From Bacteroidales bacterium (GTDB taxonomy: Bacteria > Bacteroidota > Bacteroidia > Bacteroidales > JAUNSR01): a DNA stretch of 64,000 bases. A program made the translations under genes and the position numbers. Below are positions 27,264 to 39,955 of this stretch, piece by piece. Within the stretch, counting starts at the first letter, position 1. Each line of letters begins with the position of its first letter. The stretch lies in the NCBI GenBank assembly GCA_030539115.1, contig JAUNSR010000005.1:23360-87359 (forward strand). The letters are read 5' to 3'. The notes beneath the pieces were generated by a model. It was not told the origin of the DNA. It saw only the letters and a list, made by a program, of their open reading frames with translations, and did no database searches.

Positions 27264-28442
27264 ATGAACATTACAAAAGATATTTTTTATATTGGAGTAA
27301 ACGAGCGTTCAAATAAGTTGTTTGAATCTATTTGGCCTTTACCAAATGGCATATCTTACAATTCTTATCTCATCAATGATAAGAAAAATGTAATTGTCGA
27401 TTTATGTGATGCCAGATTTTATGATTCTTACCTTATCAATCTTAAAGAGGCGCTTATGGGGGAAACTCCCGACTTTTTAGTCATAAACCATATGGAGCCA
27501 GACCATTCCGGAGCATTAAGAGAGATATTAAAAGATTATCCTGAGATCACAATCATTGGGAATGCCAAAACTTTGTCAATGGTAGAGGGTTTCTACGGCA
27601 TCCATCCTCATGTTTTAGAGGTTAAAGACAAAGAAGAGCTGAGCATAGGAAGCAGGACTTTAAAGTTCTTTCTAACTCCGATGGTTCACTGGCCTGAAAC
27701 AATGATGAGCTACATTATTGAAGACAAGGTATTGTTCTCAGGCGATGCTTTCGGCTGTTTCGGTGCACTTAACGGCAATGTTACGGACAGTGACCTCGAG
27801 CTGTCACTCTATTTTGAGGAAATGAGACGCTATTATGCCTGCATTGTTGGAAAATACGGCGTTCCGGTTAAAAAGGCTGTTGAGAAACTTGGAGACACTC
27901 CCATAGAAATTATTTGCACAACCCATGGACCAATATGGAAAGAGAATGTAAAAGAGGTGGTAGAGAGATATACCGCTTATGCTAACTATCAGGCTGAAGA
28001 TGGAGTTACCATTGTTTACGGCTCAATGTATGGCAACACAACTGTATTGGTTGAATATCTGGCTAAAGAACTCGCTTCAAATGGAGTAAAAAATATAAAT
28101 ATCTTTGACACTGCAGCAACAGACTATTCATATATTCTCTCTTCAGTGTTCAAATACAACACCGTTGTTATGGCGGCTCCCGCTTACAACGGGATTCTTT
28201 TCCCTGCTGTTCAAAACGTTATGAATGCCATTCATTCAAGAGAGGTCAAAAACAGGAAGTTTGCATCGCTGGGAAACTTCTCTTGGGGCTCCGCTCCTCT
28301 TTCTCTGTTTGATGAATTTGCAAAAGATATGAACTGGGATATCATCGCCCCAACAATCAAGTGCAAACAGTCGCTGAAAGAAGCCGACGTTCCTCTTTAC
28401 AAAGAGCTTGCAAAGGCTATTGCTTCAAACTTTTGTAAATAG
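27264..28442 (+). CDS. fprA: Flavodiiron protein (A-type flavoprotein)
   Basis: Flavodiiron proteins reduce O2 to water (or NO to N2O) and protect anaerobes. The 392-residue protein has the metallo-beta-lactamase-like half with all diiron ligands visible: HMEPDH (His76, Glu78, Asp80), VHWPE, FSGDAFG and TTHGPIW. A flavodoxin half follows from about 250 (VYGSMYGNTTVLVEYLA, AAPAYNG). Length is that of the minimal two-domain class, without rubredoxin or other extra domains, so an external electron donor is needed. It is a single gene with a strong terminator after it. Its presence fits an anaerobe exposed to some oxygen. Confidence 0.95.
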   Translation: MNITKDIFYIGVNERSNKLFESIWPLPNGISYNSYLINDKKNVIVDLCDARFYDSYLINLKEALMGETPDFLVINHMEPDHSGALREILKDYPEITIIGNAKTLSMVEGFYGIHPHVLEVKDKEELSIGSRTLKFFLTPMVHWPETMMSYIIEDKVLFSGDAFGCFGALNGNVTDSDLELSLYFEEMRRYYACIVGKYGVPVKKAVEKLGDTPIEIICTTHGPIWKENVKEVVERYTAYANYQAEDGVTIVYGSMYGNTTVLVEYLAKELASNGVKNINIFDTAATDYSYILSSVFKYNTVVMAAPAYNGILFPAVQNVMNAIHSREVKNRKFASLGNFSWGSAPLSLFDEFAKDMNWDIIAPTIKCKQSLKEADVPLYKELAKAIASNFCK

Positions 28443-28530
28443 ATCTTTAAGGCTTCAATCAATTAAAAGAGATCTGAAAATATTCAGATTTGGTTACTTA
28501 CTGGCTTCTTTTGAAGCTTGTAAGGCAAAT

Positions 28531-28576
28531 AAAAAAATCTCCGCATTATCCTCAACGATAATACGGAGATTTTTTA
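28531..28576. terminator. Bidirectional terminator
   Basis: AAAAAATCTCCG-ATTATC pairs with GATAAT-CGGAGATTTTTT across a small loop, between convergent fprA and the DUF3078 gene. Confidence 0.86.
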
Positions 28577-28597
28577 TTATATAGATATATCTATACT

Positions 28598-29953
28598 CTA
28601 CCACACATAATTGAAACCAAATGTAAGCTGCTGTTTAAACTGCCATTTCTTTACATCATCCCTGCTGTCATCATATCTTGTATAAGTCTGTATTGTTGCA
28701 GACAGATATTTGTTTACTGTAAATGAGAATCTGTTTTCCATATCTCCATTTATATAATCGTAAGGACTGAACACATAAAGATTGGAATACCAAGTTACGT
28801 TTTTGGAGATTTTCCAGGTAAACACCTGACGGAAGTTGGATCCTAAATTCTTCTTTGTCTTTTTATCCTTTTCAACGCCCAAACGTGTTTCATCAATTTC
28901 AGAGGTATTAGCCACATATATCAATGTTGCAGCCAACGGCGCCACAAACAAAGAATAATCGAACGTACCTTTCTTGCTCTTGAATTTATAATCCATACCG
29001 AGAGATAAAACCATGTTGGTCGGAGACAATATCTGTGAAAGAAGATCGTTGGTATTTGCCTTATAGTTGTTGAAAACCTGAGTTCTGAAATCAAATGACC
29101 CTGAATAATACCATTTACTCTTAAAGGCTCTCAAACCGAATTTGGTATAGTTGCGAAGAAGGTTGTCATTAACCCTGAACATACGCATCGTATCACTTGG
29201 AGTTGTATAGAAACCTGTTCTAAGCTCAGTGGTATTTTCAAACTCTGTCTTTCCACTGAGATCATATCTTTTTACAAACAGATTTTGATAGCCCAAAATA
29301 TTGATATTGCTCTCACCACCCTGATACCAGTTGTCAGAGACGTAGTTTTGAGTAAACTGAACCATACTTGTCATTCTCGATTTCCATCTGTCAGGCTTTG
29401 GTTTGCCCATATTTAAATTGTCTGCCTGAATGACCGGACCGCTAACCTTTATAACCTCCTTGGCAGAGACATCGCTTACCGACTCCTGTTTTGGAGTTTC
29501 ACCCCATGTCAGGGCATCGAAATCAATAACTCTTGGATTTACAGACAAAGCCCTTGTAAGCGCCGATTCTCTTAAAGAATCCACCCACATCTCCTCATCA
29601 AGCCAAATAACATTATCCTCGGGATTGACATTAAAAGGCAATTTCTTTTCCTCTTTTTTCTTTAATGAAAAATTCGAAGGACTTATTATGCCTTTAAATA
29701 CAACCGGCAAAAGATATACACTTGGATAACCCACTTCAACTTCACCGCTCCACAATGCTTCCTGATCATACAACTTATTATATTTCAATGTATCAGCCAG
29801 TATCATTTGTGCCTCTTCACATATCTGCACATCAATGAGCAGAGAATCATTTATAGTCTTTGGAATTGAATCTTGTCCTTTTACATTGAAAGGAACAATC
29901 AACATCAGCGCACCTGAAAATAAAACACTTAAAAATAATCTCTTTATACACAT
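28598..29953 (-). CDS. DUF3078 outer-membrane-like protein
   Basis: The 451-residue protein has a signal peptide (about 1-26, ending VKGQ). The C-terminal two thirds matches the bacteroidal DUF3078 family, recognisable by NYVSDNWYQGGESNINILGYQ, FENTTELRTGFYTTPSDTMRMFRVNDNLLRNYTKFGLRA and SPTNMVLSLGMDYKFK. The repeated amphipathic strands and terminal FGFNYVW suggest a beta-barrel in the outer membrane. Function is unknown. The N-terminal 160 residues before the barrel are acidic and less conserved in appearance. It stands alone on the minus strand; its upstream gap runs 745 bases to pyrG. Confidence 0.8.
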   Translation of the reverse strand: MCIKRLFLSVLFSGALMLIVPFNVKGQDSIPKTINDSLLIDVQICEEAQMILADTLKYNKLYDQEALWSGEVEVGYPSVYLLPVVFKGIISPSNFSLKKKEEKKLPFNVNPEDNVIWLDEEMWVDSLRESALTRALSVNPRVIDFDALTWGETPKQESVSDVSAKEVIKVSGPVIQADNLNMGKPKPDRWKSRMTSMVQFTQNYVSDNWYQGGESNINILGYQNLFVKRYDLSGKTEFENTTELRTGFYTTPSDTMRMFRVNDNLLRNYTKFGLRAFKSKWYYSGSFDFRTQVFNNYKANTNDLLSQILSPTNMVLSLGMDYKFKSKKGTFDYSLFVAPLAATLIYVANTSEIDETRLGVEKDKKTKKNLGSNFRQVFTWKISKNVTWYSNLYVFSPYDYINGDMENRFSFTVNKYLSATIQTYTRYDDSRDDVKKWQFKQQLTFGFNYVW

Positions 29954-30698
29954 ATCTAACTAATTTCAGAATATGGGCAAAAATAGGTAATAATAGATTA
30001 AATAAAGAATATGTTATTAAAATATCACAGTTAAATATGTAATATTTTAATAATTTAGTAACTGATTTTATTGTTTAATCAATACAATTCAATAATTGCC
30101 GCAACCAATTATATTAAGCACAGATAAAAGCTTATCAATAATTGCTTCATGCCTTAAAATTTAAAATAATGCAGATATTATAAGCTGAAAAAGGTCCGTT
30201 TTAATTAATATTGTTTACCTATTGAAACCTATCTACGGTCATTATTTTTATTTTGAACGGTATTTTTTTAATTTTCATTAATCATAATTTACAAACACTT
30301 AAGTAAGTTTATGAATTAACTAAAATGTTTATTTTAAAATATTTTAATTAATTACGCATAATACTGTAGTATAACAAATTTTTTACTAATTAAAATAAAA
30401 AAATCTCAGATAAAAAAATGAATTGACAGATCATTCCTGAGCCTGAGTTGTTTTGCTGTTATAAAGGACAATAAACAATCCGTTTGATCAAAAATTAAAG
30501 ATTGCATCAATGTAAAAAAAAAAAGAACAACATGTGTTTTCACACAAAAGAGAATTGCCAAACAAACAACCGGAGGATATATATAACAACAAAAAAGCTG
30601 AAAGGGGTAATAATAATAATAGGCTATGTGATATTTTTTTGTAACTTTGTCTTCCAGTTCAATGTGTATTATAAATAATCATTAAAATATTTTCTTAA
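29954..30698. other. Long gap between the DUF3078 gene and pyrG
   Basis: 745 bases with no supportable gene. It is AT-rich, apart from a slightly less AT-rich patch around 30430-30600. The only element I can place is the -7 box at 30642-30649. No hairpin cascade or T-box-like signal was noticed. Confidence 0.5.
30642..30649 (+). promoter_or_regulatory. Candidate -7 box of pyrG
   Basis: TAACTTTG fits TAnnTTTG and lies 50 bases before the pyrG start. No good TTG is found 19-21 bases upstream, so the promoter may depend on an activator or be weak. Confidence 0.45.
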
Positions 30699-32297
<1,599 letters not shown>

Positions 32298-32309
32298 ATA
32301 AAATATGGC

Positions 32310-32345
32310 AAATTCAGTTTTGAGAGCAGTCTCAAAACTGAATTT
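32310..32345 (+). terminator. Terminator between pyrG and yidC
   Basis: A 16-bp perfect stem (32310-32325 with 32330-32345) with a 4-base loop GCAG and A/T flanks lies 12 bases after the pyrG stop. It may uncouple pyrG from yidC only partly, as no separate yidC promoter is obvious. Confidence 0.8.
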
Positions 32346-32387
32346 TGCATCTAAAATAGAAATTTAATCACAGGTTATTAAGACAAT

Positions 32388-34274
32388 ATGGATAAAAACA
32401 CCATTACAGGTTTTGTATTGATAGCAATCATTGTTTTTGCTTTCAGCTATTTAAACCAGCCATCAAAGGACCAAATTGAGAAGCAGCGTCTTTATCAGGA
32501 TTCGATAGCTCAAGTTCTTAAGGCTCAGGAAAATGAGGCTGCAAAATCTATAAAAAATGAAGTAAGTGCTCAAAACCAAACATTTGAATCAGATTCAGCA
32601 AAGACAGCTTTCTTAAATTCACAATTTGGAGTTTTTGCAAATGCTGTAAACGGAGAAAGCAAAGTTGTTTCTCTTGACAATGAATTTCTTTCCTTAAAGT
32701 TTAACACAAAAGGTGGTATTCTTGAGGAGGCTGTTTTGAAAGACTACAAGACATACAAGGATGATCAAGTTGTTCTTTTTAATAAGGAAGACGATAACTA
32801 TGGCTTCTCATTTGTTACTGCTGACCAAAAAGTTGTAAATACTGCAGACCTTTATTTTACACCTTCTGTTTCACAGAATGAGGTTTCGATGAAAATAGAT
32901 TTTGGCGCCAATCAATATCTTGAGTTTGTCTATACTATTGAACCGGAGAGTTATCTTGTAAACTTTGATATACGTCAGAATGGTTTAAGCTCTATTTTGT
33001 CTCCTTCATCTACATATATTAATATGTTTTGGGAGCAGAAACTCAGAAGTCAGGAAAAAGGACGCGTATTTGAAGAGAGATACAGCAATCTTTACTACAA
33101 ATACATAGCTGACGATGTTGATTATCTTAGTGCAACTAATGATGAGAGCAAGACACTGAACAACAAGGTTCGCTGGATTGGTTATAAAAACCAGTTCTTT
33201 ACTTCGGCATTGATTTCGAAGAATGGATTTAATGGTGCAACACTTAATTCTCAAGTTATAAAGGAGGATCCGACATATATAAAGAATTTTAGAAGCGAAA
33301 CGGATATAGATCTAAATCTTAAGGATAATGTAAGTGCAAGTTTCGATTTCTATTTGGGACCAAACTCCTACCCTCTTTTAAAGAAAGTTGATTCAAAATT
33401 TGACGAAGATCTTCAGCTTGACAAATTAGTTCCGCTTGGTGTGAGTGTTTTCCGTTGGGTAAACGTTTATCTTGTAATACCGGTGTTTAATTTTCTTGGA
33501 AAATATATCGCCAACTATGGTATCATTATTTTGCTTCTTACAATTTTCATTAAGATAATACTTGCTCCATTTACCTACAAGTCATATCTGTCTCAGGCAA
33601 AGATGAGAGTGCTTCGTCCTGAAATAAATGAAATAAATGAAAAATACCAAGGCAAAGAGAAAGCAATGGAACGTCAGCAGGCTACTATGAAGCTTTACAG
33701 CCAAGCAGGAATAAACCCTATGGGTGGATGCCTTCCAACACTGCTTCAGATGCCTATTCTTTTTGCAATGTTCCAATTCTTCCCATCATCTATAGAATTG
33801 AGAGGAGAATCGTTCCTTTGGGTAAAGGACTTGTCAACTTATGATGCAATCTATAGCTGGAATACTTACATTCCACTGATTACTCCATATTTTGGTAATC
33901 ATATCAGTTTGTTCTGTCTTTTAATGACGGTAACCAATATCATTTCCACAAAATTAAGCATGTCCACCAATCCCGGAGGTCAGGAGCAAATGCCTGGTAT
34001 GAAGACAATGATGTATATGATGCCTCTAATGTTTTTGTTCTTCTTCAACAACTATGCCGCAGGCTTAAGTTACTATTATTTCATCTCTACATTGATTACA
34101 ATAGGACAGACCTACGCATTCAGATTGTTTATAAACGAAGACAAACTGCTTGCTCAATTGAAAGCAAATGCCAAAAAGCCTAAGAAGAAATCAGGATTTA
34201 TGGCTCGCCTTGAGGAGGCTCAGAAAATGCAGCAGGAAGCATTGAAGAAACAGCAGAATCAGAAAAAAAGATAA
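32388..34274 (+). CDS. yidC: Membrane protein insertase YidC
   Basis: YidC inserts proteins into the inner membrane, alone or with Sec. The 628-residue protein has the long-form layout: first membrane helix (about 6-21), a large periplasmic beta domain (about 60-370), then the conserved five-helix core beginning near 385 (YGIIILLLTIFIKIILAPFTYKS). AGINPMGGCLPTLLQMPILFAMF is the family hallmark, followed by the MPGMKTMMYMMPLMFLFFFNN stretch and a Lys-rich C-terminal tail that contacts ribosomes. Length fits bacteroidal YidC. It follows pyrG, and a strong terminator follows it. Confidence 0.96.
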   Translation: MDKNTITGFVLIAIIVFAFSYLNQPSKDQIEKQRLYQDSIAQVLKAQENEAAKSIKNEVSAQNQTFESDSAKTAFLNSQFGVFANAVNGESKVVSLDNEFLSLKFNTKGGILEEAVLKDYKTYKDDQVVLFNKEDDNYGFSFVTADQKVVNTADLYFTPSVSQNEVSMKIDFGANQYLEFVYTIEPESYLVNFDIRQNGLSSILSPSSTYINMFWEQKLRSQEKGRVFEERYSNLYYKYIADDVDYLSATNDESKTLNNKVRWIGYKNQFFTSALISKNGFNGATLNSQVIKEDPTYIKNFRSETDIDLNLKDNVSASFDFYLGPNSYPLLKKVDSKFDEDLQLDKLVPLGVSVFRWVNVYLVIPVFNFLGKYIANYGIIILLLTIFIKIILAPFTYKSYLSQAKMRVLRPEINEINEKYQGKEKAMERQQATMKLYSQAGINPMGGCLPTLLQMPILFAMFQFFPSSIELRGESFLWVKDLSTYDAIYSWNTYIPLITPYFGNHISLFCLLMTVTNIISTKLSMSTNPGGQEQMPGMKTMMYMMPLMFLFFFNNYAAGLSYYYFISTLITIGQTYAFRLFINEDKLLAQLKANAKKPKKKSGFMARLEEAQKMQQEALKKQQNQKKR

Positions 34275-34330
34275 TAACAGGTTCTTTACGGACCCACCGT
34301 AAAGATTAATCAGAACAGTATATTCAATAA

Positions 34331-34367
34331 AAAAAACGCTTTGGAATTTATTTCCAAAGCGTTTTTT
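34331..34367 (+). terminator. Terminator of yidC
   Basis: AAAAAACGCTTTGGAA pairs with TTCCAAAGCGTTTTTT around a short loop and continues into a T-run. Confidence 0.88.
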
Positions 34368-34510
34368 TTTGAATATATCTGCAGAACAAAATATAATGAT
34401 AGAGCAATGTAATTAAACATTACAGAGAGCTACTGAAGTTATTATGAAAATACAGTTTGAATAAGCAAATACATAACAACTGTCCTTAAACCAAAATTAT
34501 TAATCATACA

Positions 34511-34537
34511 AAAAAAGGCGTTCCATCACGAAACGCC
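34511..34537 (-). terminator. Terminator of the ABC-F gene
   Basis: GGCGTT/AACGCC stem (34517-34537); the A-run at 34511-34516 becomes the U-tract on the minus strand, 29 bases after the gene stop. Confidence 0.75.
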
Positions 34538-34565
34538 CTCTTTGATTCAGATCTAACACCTTTAT

Positions 34566-36185
<1,620 letters not shown>

Positions 36186-36268
36186 TTAAAAATATATTTC
36201 TTGATTTTTATTATGCGAAGAAGATATTATCGAGAAGAAAAAAACATTTTTTCCTTTCATAACGGGCG

Positions 36269-36276
36269 CAAAGGTA
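36269..36276 (-). promoter_or_regulatory. Candidate -7 box of the ABC-F gene
   Basis: CAAAGGTA on the plus strand reads TACCTTTG on the minus strand, fitting TAnnTTTG, 87 bases before the start codon. No TTG at ideal spacing. Confidence 0.45.
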
Positions 36277-36474
36277 GTGTTTTTATGGCAATTAAGAAAA
36301 TGGAGCACTATACAGATTTATATAAATAGACTAATAATACATTTAAATTTGTTTATTTAGCTCTTAAAGTGAAAATTTTAAGTTAACATCTCTGTCATTA
36401 AATTTATATAAACCAAGTAATTTACATTTTCAAGATTATGCATATCCTACGTTCAATTAAATGAATTGAAACAA

Positions 36475-36502
36475 TTGACGGATAATAAAATGTTTAACTT
36501 TG
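36475..36502 (+). promoter_or_regulatory. Candidate promoter of tsaC
   Basis: TTG at 36475-36477 and TAACTTTG at 36495-36502; the spacing of 17 is slightly short. It lies about 100 bases upstream of the chosen ATG. Confidence 0.45.
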
Positions 36503-36606
36503 TGTGATTGACGATACTTATTTAAAAGCCGGACTATATTTACCTATTGGCTGTAAATGTATTTATATCGAAATAAGGTTATAGTGTAAAAAAATATAAA
36601 TTGTAT

Positions 36607-37170
36607 ATGAAAGAGGAAATTAAAAAAGCCTGTGAAGTGATGCAGGCCGGTGGTGTTATTCTTTATCCTACTGATACAGTATGGGGAATTGGCTGCGATG
36701 CAACTAATCCCGAAGCGGTAAAAAAGGTATATGAAATAAAAAAGAGAGTTGACAATAAGGCAATGCTTGTATTGGTGGACTCTCCGGTAAAGGTGGAATT
36801 CTATGTCGATACTCCCCCTCAAATCTCATGGGATTTGATTGAAGTTGCAACAAAGCCGCTTACCATAATCTATTCCGGTGCAAGAAATCTTGCCCCGAAT
36901 CTTATCGGAGCCGATGGCTCGGTTGGAATAAGGGTAACAAATGAGATATTTTCAAAAACTCTCTGCCAGAGATTCAAGAAAGCTATTGTTTCTACCTCAG
37001 CCAATATAAGCGGAGAGAAAACTCCTTTAAACTTTGACGAGATAAGCGATGAGATAAAAAATGCTGTCGATTATGTGGTAAATTACAGACAGGATGATAT
37101 CTCAAGACCGGCTCCTTCCGGAATAATTAAAGTTGGAGAGGGCGGATTGATTCAGGTGATAAGAGAATAA
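36607..37170 (+). CDS. tsaC: Threonylcarbamoyl-AMP synthase (YrdC/Sua5 family)
   Basis: TsaC makes threonylcarbamoyl-AMP from Thr, bicarbonate and ATP for the t6A modification of ANN-reading tRNAs. The 187-residue protein has the YrdC motifs YPTDTVWGIGCDATN, KKRVDNKAMLVLV (KRxxxKPL-like), LTIIYSGARNLAP, DGSVGIRVTN and IVSTSANISGEKTP. I choose ATG 36607 rather than TTG 36601 two codons earlier. It is a single-domain protein without the Sua5 extension. HypF in this window has its own YrdC module, but the two are separate genes. Confidence 0.93.
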   Translation: MKEEIKKACEVMQAGGVILYPTDTVWGIGCDATNPEAVKKVYEIKKRVDNKAMLVLVDSPVKVEFYVDTPPQISWDLIEVATKPLTIIYSGARNLAPNLIGADGSVGIRVTNEIFSKTLCQRFKKAIVSTSANISGEKTPLNFDEISDEIKNAVDYVVNYRQDDISRPAPSGIIKVGEGGLIQVIRE

Positions 37171-37791
37171 AATATTATAATATAGTTTTTTGCAATATCT
37201 ACACACAGTTATAAAGAGCATTATTGTTTTATTATTGAAGTCAGGAATAAACATGTTCTTTATTAATAGGCATTAATTTATAATATTCCTATTATTATAT
37301 ATTTTTCAATAAAACAGCCATTATCTATTGTAATAATGGCTGTTTTATTTTTCGGGGCGTATCTGAAAACTTTGATTTGAAAATGTCTTGTATGCCTGTC
37401 TGAACTTATCAAAGAGAATCATTCACAATAATATTTTATATTATCCAAGAACACTTTGAGTTAAAAACACATTTTCTATAAAAAGTATCTTTCAAAAGAT
37501 TCTTTGTTGTTTCTTGTCTTTATATTATCTTAGCACCTTGTGTTAAAATAAGTTCAATTGAAGTAATTCTTTTTAAAAATTTTTCCCAAGATTTGGGAAA
37601 AACAATAAAAATCAGATCGGTTTAAAATATTGATTTTATCGAGCACATAATAAGGCATTATTTCCAATGATATTAAAAAAACGAAAATCTATATACCATA
37701 ATATAAACCTATCAACAAGATAACAGCTTAGAAACCGGAGAGTCAGGAAATAAATAAAAAGAATGATTTTCCAATAAAAAATATTGAAGAA
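37171..37791. other. Gap between tsaC and the ClC channel gene
   Basis: Holds a terminator (37311-37346). TTG at 37504-37506 and TATCTTAG at 37526-37533, 19 bases apart, resemble a promoter with one mismatch but lie 260 bases before the channel start. The channel frame is open back to 37732, but no ATG/GTG/TTG upstream of 37792 fits a start. Confidence 0.45.
37311..37346 (+). terminator. Hairpin terminator downstream of tsaC
   Basis: AAAACAGCCATTAT (37311-37324) pairs perfectly with ATAATGGCTGTTTT (37333-37346), followed by a T-rich tail. It lies 140 bases after the tsaC stop. Confidence 0.75.
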
Positions 37792-39573
37792 ATGCAATTG
37801 TACAGCGATTGGTATATGAAAATGATACTATGGCGCGAACGCCATATAACAGAAAAGAACTTTGTTCTTATCTTGAGTTTATTTACCGGCCTTTTAGGAG
37901 GAGTGGCGGCTCTATTATTAAAATATGCCATCCATTGGATTCAAAACATGCTTACCAATCATTTTGACAGTGAGCAGGCCAATTATTTATACCTACTTTA
38001 TCCAATAGTTGGTATTCTTTTAGCAGGAGTATATGTGAGATACATCGTTAAAGATGATATCAGTCATGGTGTAACAAGGATACTTTATGCCATCTCCCAA
38101 AGGAAAAGTATTTTAAAACCACACAACATGTATACTTCAATGGTTGCCAGTGCGGTTACTATTGGTTTTGGTGGATCAGTAGGAGCAGAAGCGCCAATTG
38201 TATTTACAGGGGCGGCAATTGGATCAAATGTAGGACGTTTTTTTAAAATGGATCAGCGCACATTGATGCTTCTTTTAGGATGCGGTGCAACGGCAGGTAT
38301 TGCCGGAATATTCAAAGCACCGATTGCAGGATTGCTATTTACAATAGAGGTATTGATGCTCGATTTAACGGCATTCTCAATCATGCCATTATTAATCTCA
38401 GCAGTGACAGCAGCCTCGATAGCTTATATTTTCTCAGGGCCAATGGCTCAGTTCAGCTTTCATCAGACAGATCCGTTTCTTGCAGAGCGTATTCCTTACG
38501 TCATTCTTCTTGGAATAGTTTGCGGCTTTGTGTCTTTGTATTTCACAAAATGTATGTTCTGGGCAGAAGATTTTCTAAGGAAGATTTCAAATCCCTGGAA
38601 GAAGTTCATTATAGGAGCCATCATCTTGAGTATTTTAATATTTATTCTTCCTCCGCTTTATGGTGAGGGGTATAATGCGATACTTGACATCTACAACGGC
38701 ACTTATGAGCAGATGACAGTAAACAGCTTCTTTTATGAGGGAAGAGAGAGTTTCTGGATTTTTTCTTTATTCATTCTTCTTGTAAGTCTATTCAAGGTTT
38801 TTGCCACTGCAGCCACTAACGGCGGAGGAGGCGTTGGAGGAACATTCGCTCCGAGTTTGTTTTTGGGAAATATGGCAGGATTTCTCTTCGCCTATGTCTT
38901 AAATCATTTTGGTTACGCTCCTTTCCTACCGGAAAAGAATTTTGCCGTTATAGGAATGGCAGGGGTTATGTCGGGAGTTATGCATGCACCATTAATGGGC
39001 ATTTTCCTAAGCGCGGAACTCACGGGAGGTTTTGATTTATTTCTTCCCTTGATGATCGTTTCCACCCTTTCCTATGGCACAATAAGGATATTCGAGCCTT
39101 ACAGCATTTACACAAGACGTCTTGCAATAAAAGGAGAATTAATTACCCACCATAAGGACAAAGCTGTGCTTACTCTTTTAAAAATGGACAGCGTCATAGA
39201 AAAAGATTTGCAGACAGTAAGTCCCGAGATGACTTTGGGAGATATAGTGGGCGTTATTTCAAAATCTGAAAGAAACATTTATCCTGTAATAGATGAAAAT
39301 GGAAAATTCCTTGCCCTTGTATTATTGAATGATATAAGAAACATTATGTTTCAGCCGCGTCTGTACAATAAAATGAAGGTTAAGCAATTTATGATTTCCC
39401 CTCCTGCAAAACTCGAAGTCGGAATGTCAATGGAAGAGGTTATGAAGATTTTTGACAATACCAATGCTTGGAACCTTCCGGTTGTAGAGAATGGAAAATA
39501 TATCGGTTTTGTTTCCAAGGCAAAGATTTTCAGCTCCTATAGAAAAGTACTGCGACATTTTTCTGAAGATTGA
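37792..39573 (+). CDS. ClC-type chloride channel/antiporter with CBS pair
   Basis: ClC proteins move Cl- (or F-) across the inner membrane, many by exchange for H+. The 593-residue protein has about ten or more membrane helices (residues about 20-435). GGSVGAEAPIVFTG is the GxExP filter region with the gating Glu, AGIAGIFKAPIAGLLFTIEVL follows, and GGGVGGTFAPSLFLG is the second filter (GxFxP). The C-terminal cytoplasmic part (about 460-590) is a pair of CBS domains (MTLGDIVGVISKSERNIYPVID; MSMEEVMKIFDNTNAWNLPVVE) that probably sense adenine nucleotides. Transported ion and exchange ratio cannot be read from sequence. Confidence 0.93.
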   Translation: MQLYSDWYMKMILWRERHITEKNFVLILSLFTGLLGGVAALLLKYAIHWIQNMLTNHFDSEQANYLYLLYPIVGILLAGVYVRYIVKDDISHGVTRILYAISQRKSILKPHNMYTSMVASAVTIGFGGSVGAEAPIVFTGAAIGSNVGRFFKMDQRTLMLLLGCGATAGIAGIFKAPIAGLLFTIEVLMLDLTAFSIMPLLISAVTAASIAYIFSGPMAQFSFHQTDPFLAERIPYVILLGIVCGFVSLYFTKCMFWAEDFLRKISNPWKKFIIGAIILSILIFILPPLYGEGYNAILDIYNGTYEQMTVNSFFYEGRESFWIFSLFILLVSLFKVFATAATNGGGGVGGTFAPSLFLGNMAGFLFAYVLNHFGYAPFLPEKNFAVIGMAGVMSGVMHAPLMGIFLSAELTGGFDLFLPLMIVSTLSYGTIRIFEPYSIYTRRLAIKGELITHHKDKAVLTLLKMDSVIEKDLQTVSPEMTLGDIVGVISKSERNIYPVIDENGKFLALVLLNDIRNIMFQPRLYNKMKVKQFMISPPAKLEVGMSMEEVMKIFDNTNAWNLPVVENGKYIGFVSKAKIFSSYRKVLRHFSED

Positions 39574-39600
39574 TATTTTATTTATTTAATAGTTCAATAC

Positions 39601-39645
39601 TCCCATTGCCTGAAACTTGTTCATTTAAGGCAATGGGATTTTTTT
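39601..39645 (+). terminator. Terminator of the ClC gene
   Basis: TCCCATTGCCT (39601-39611) pairs with AGGCAATGGGA (39628-39638), followed by seven T. Confidence 0.85.
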
Positions 39646-39955
39646 ATATTTCAATATCATTTCATGGATTATATAAAAACATAATTGGCTATAATGCAGT
39701 TCAATCATAACTTTTGAAATATTTTTCATTTTTTTAATTTGACAAAAAACTAATCCTTGATATTATTTAGATTTTAACTCTATCTTAGCGCAGGAATAAT
39801 TTATCACAGTTTGAATGAAATAAAAGAAATGATATAAAAGGAAAAGTTGATGGAATTATTATATTATTTTTCTACCTATATAATTTCTATTATAACATGC
39901 TTGATTCAATAAAACCGATTAATCAATTAATTTAAACCTTTATATAACTACCGTT
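39646..39955. other. Upstream region of the sulfatase gene
   Basis: No gene. TTG at 39757-39759 and TATCTTAG at 39781-39788, spaced by 21, form a one-mismatch promoter candidate about 170 bases before the start. The same TATCTTAG variant occurs before the ClC gene. Confidence 0.4.
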
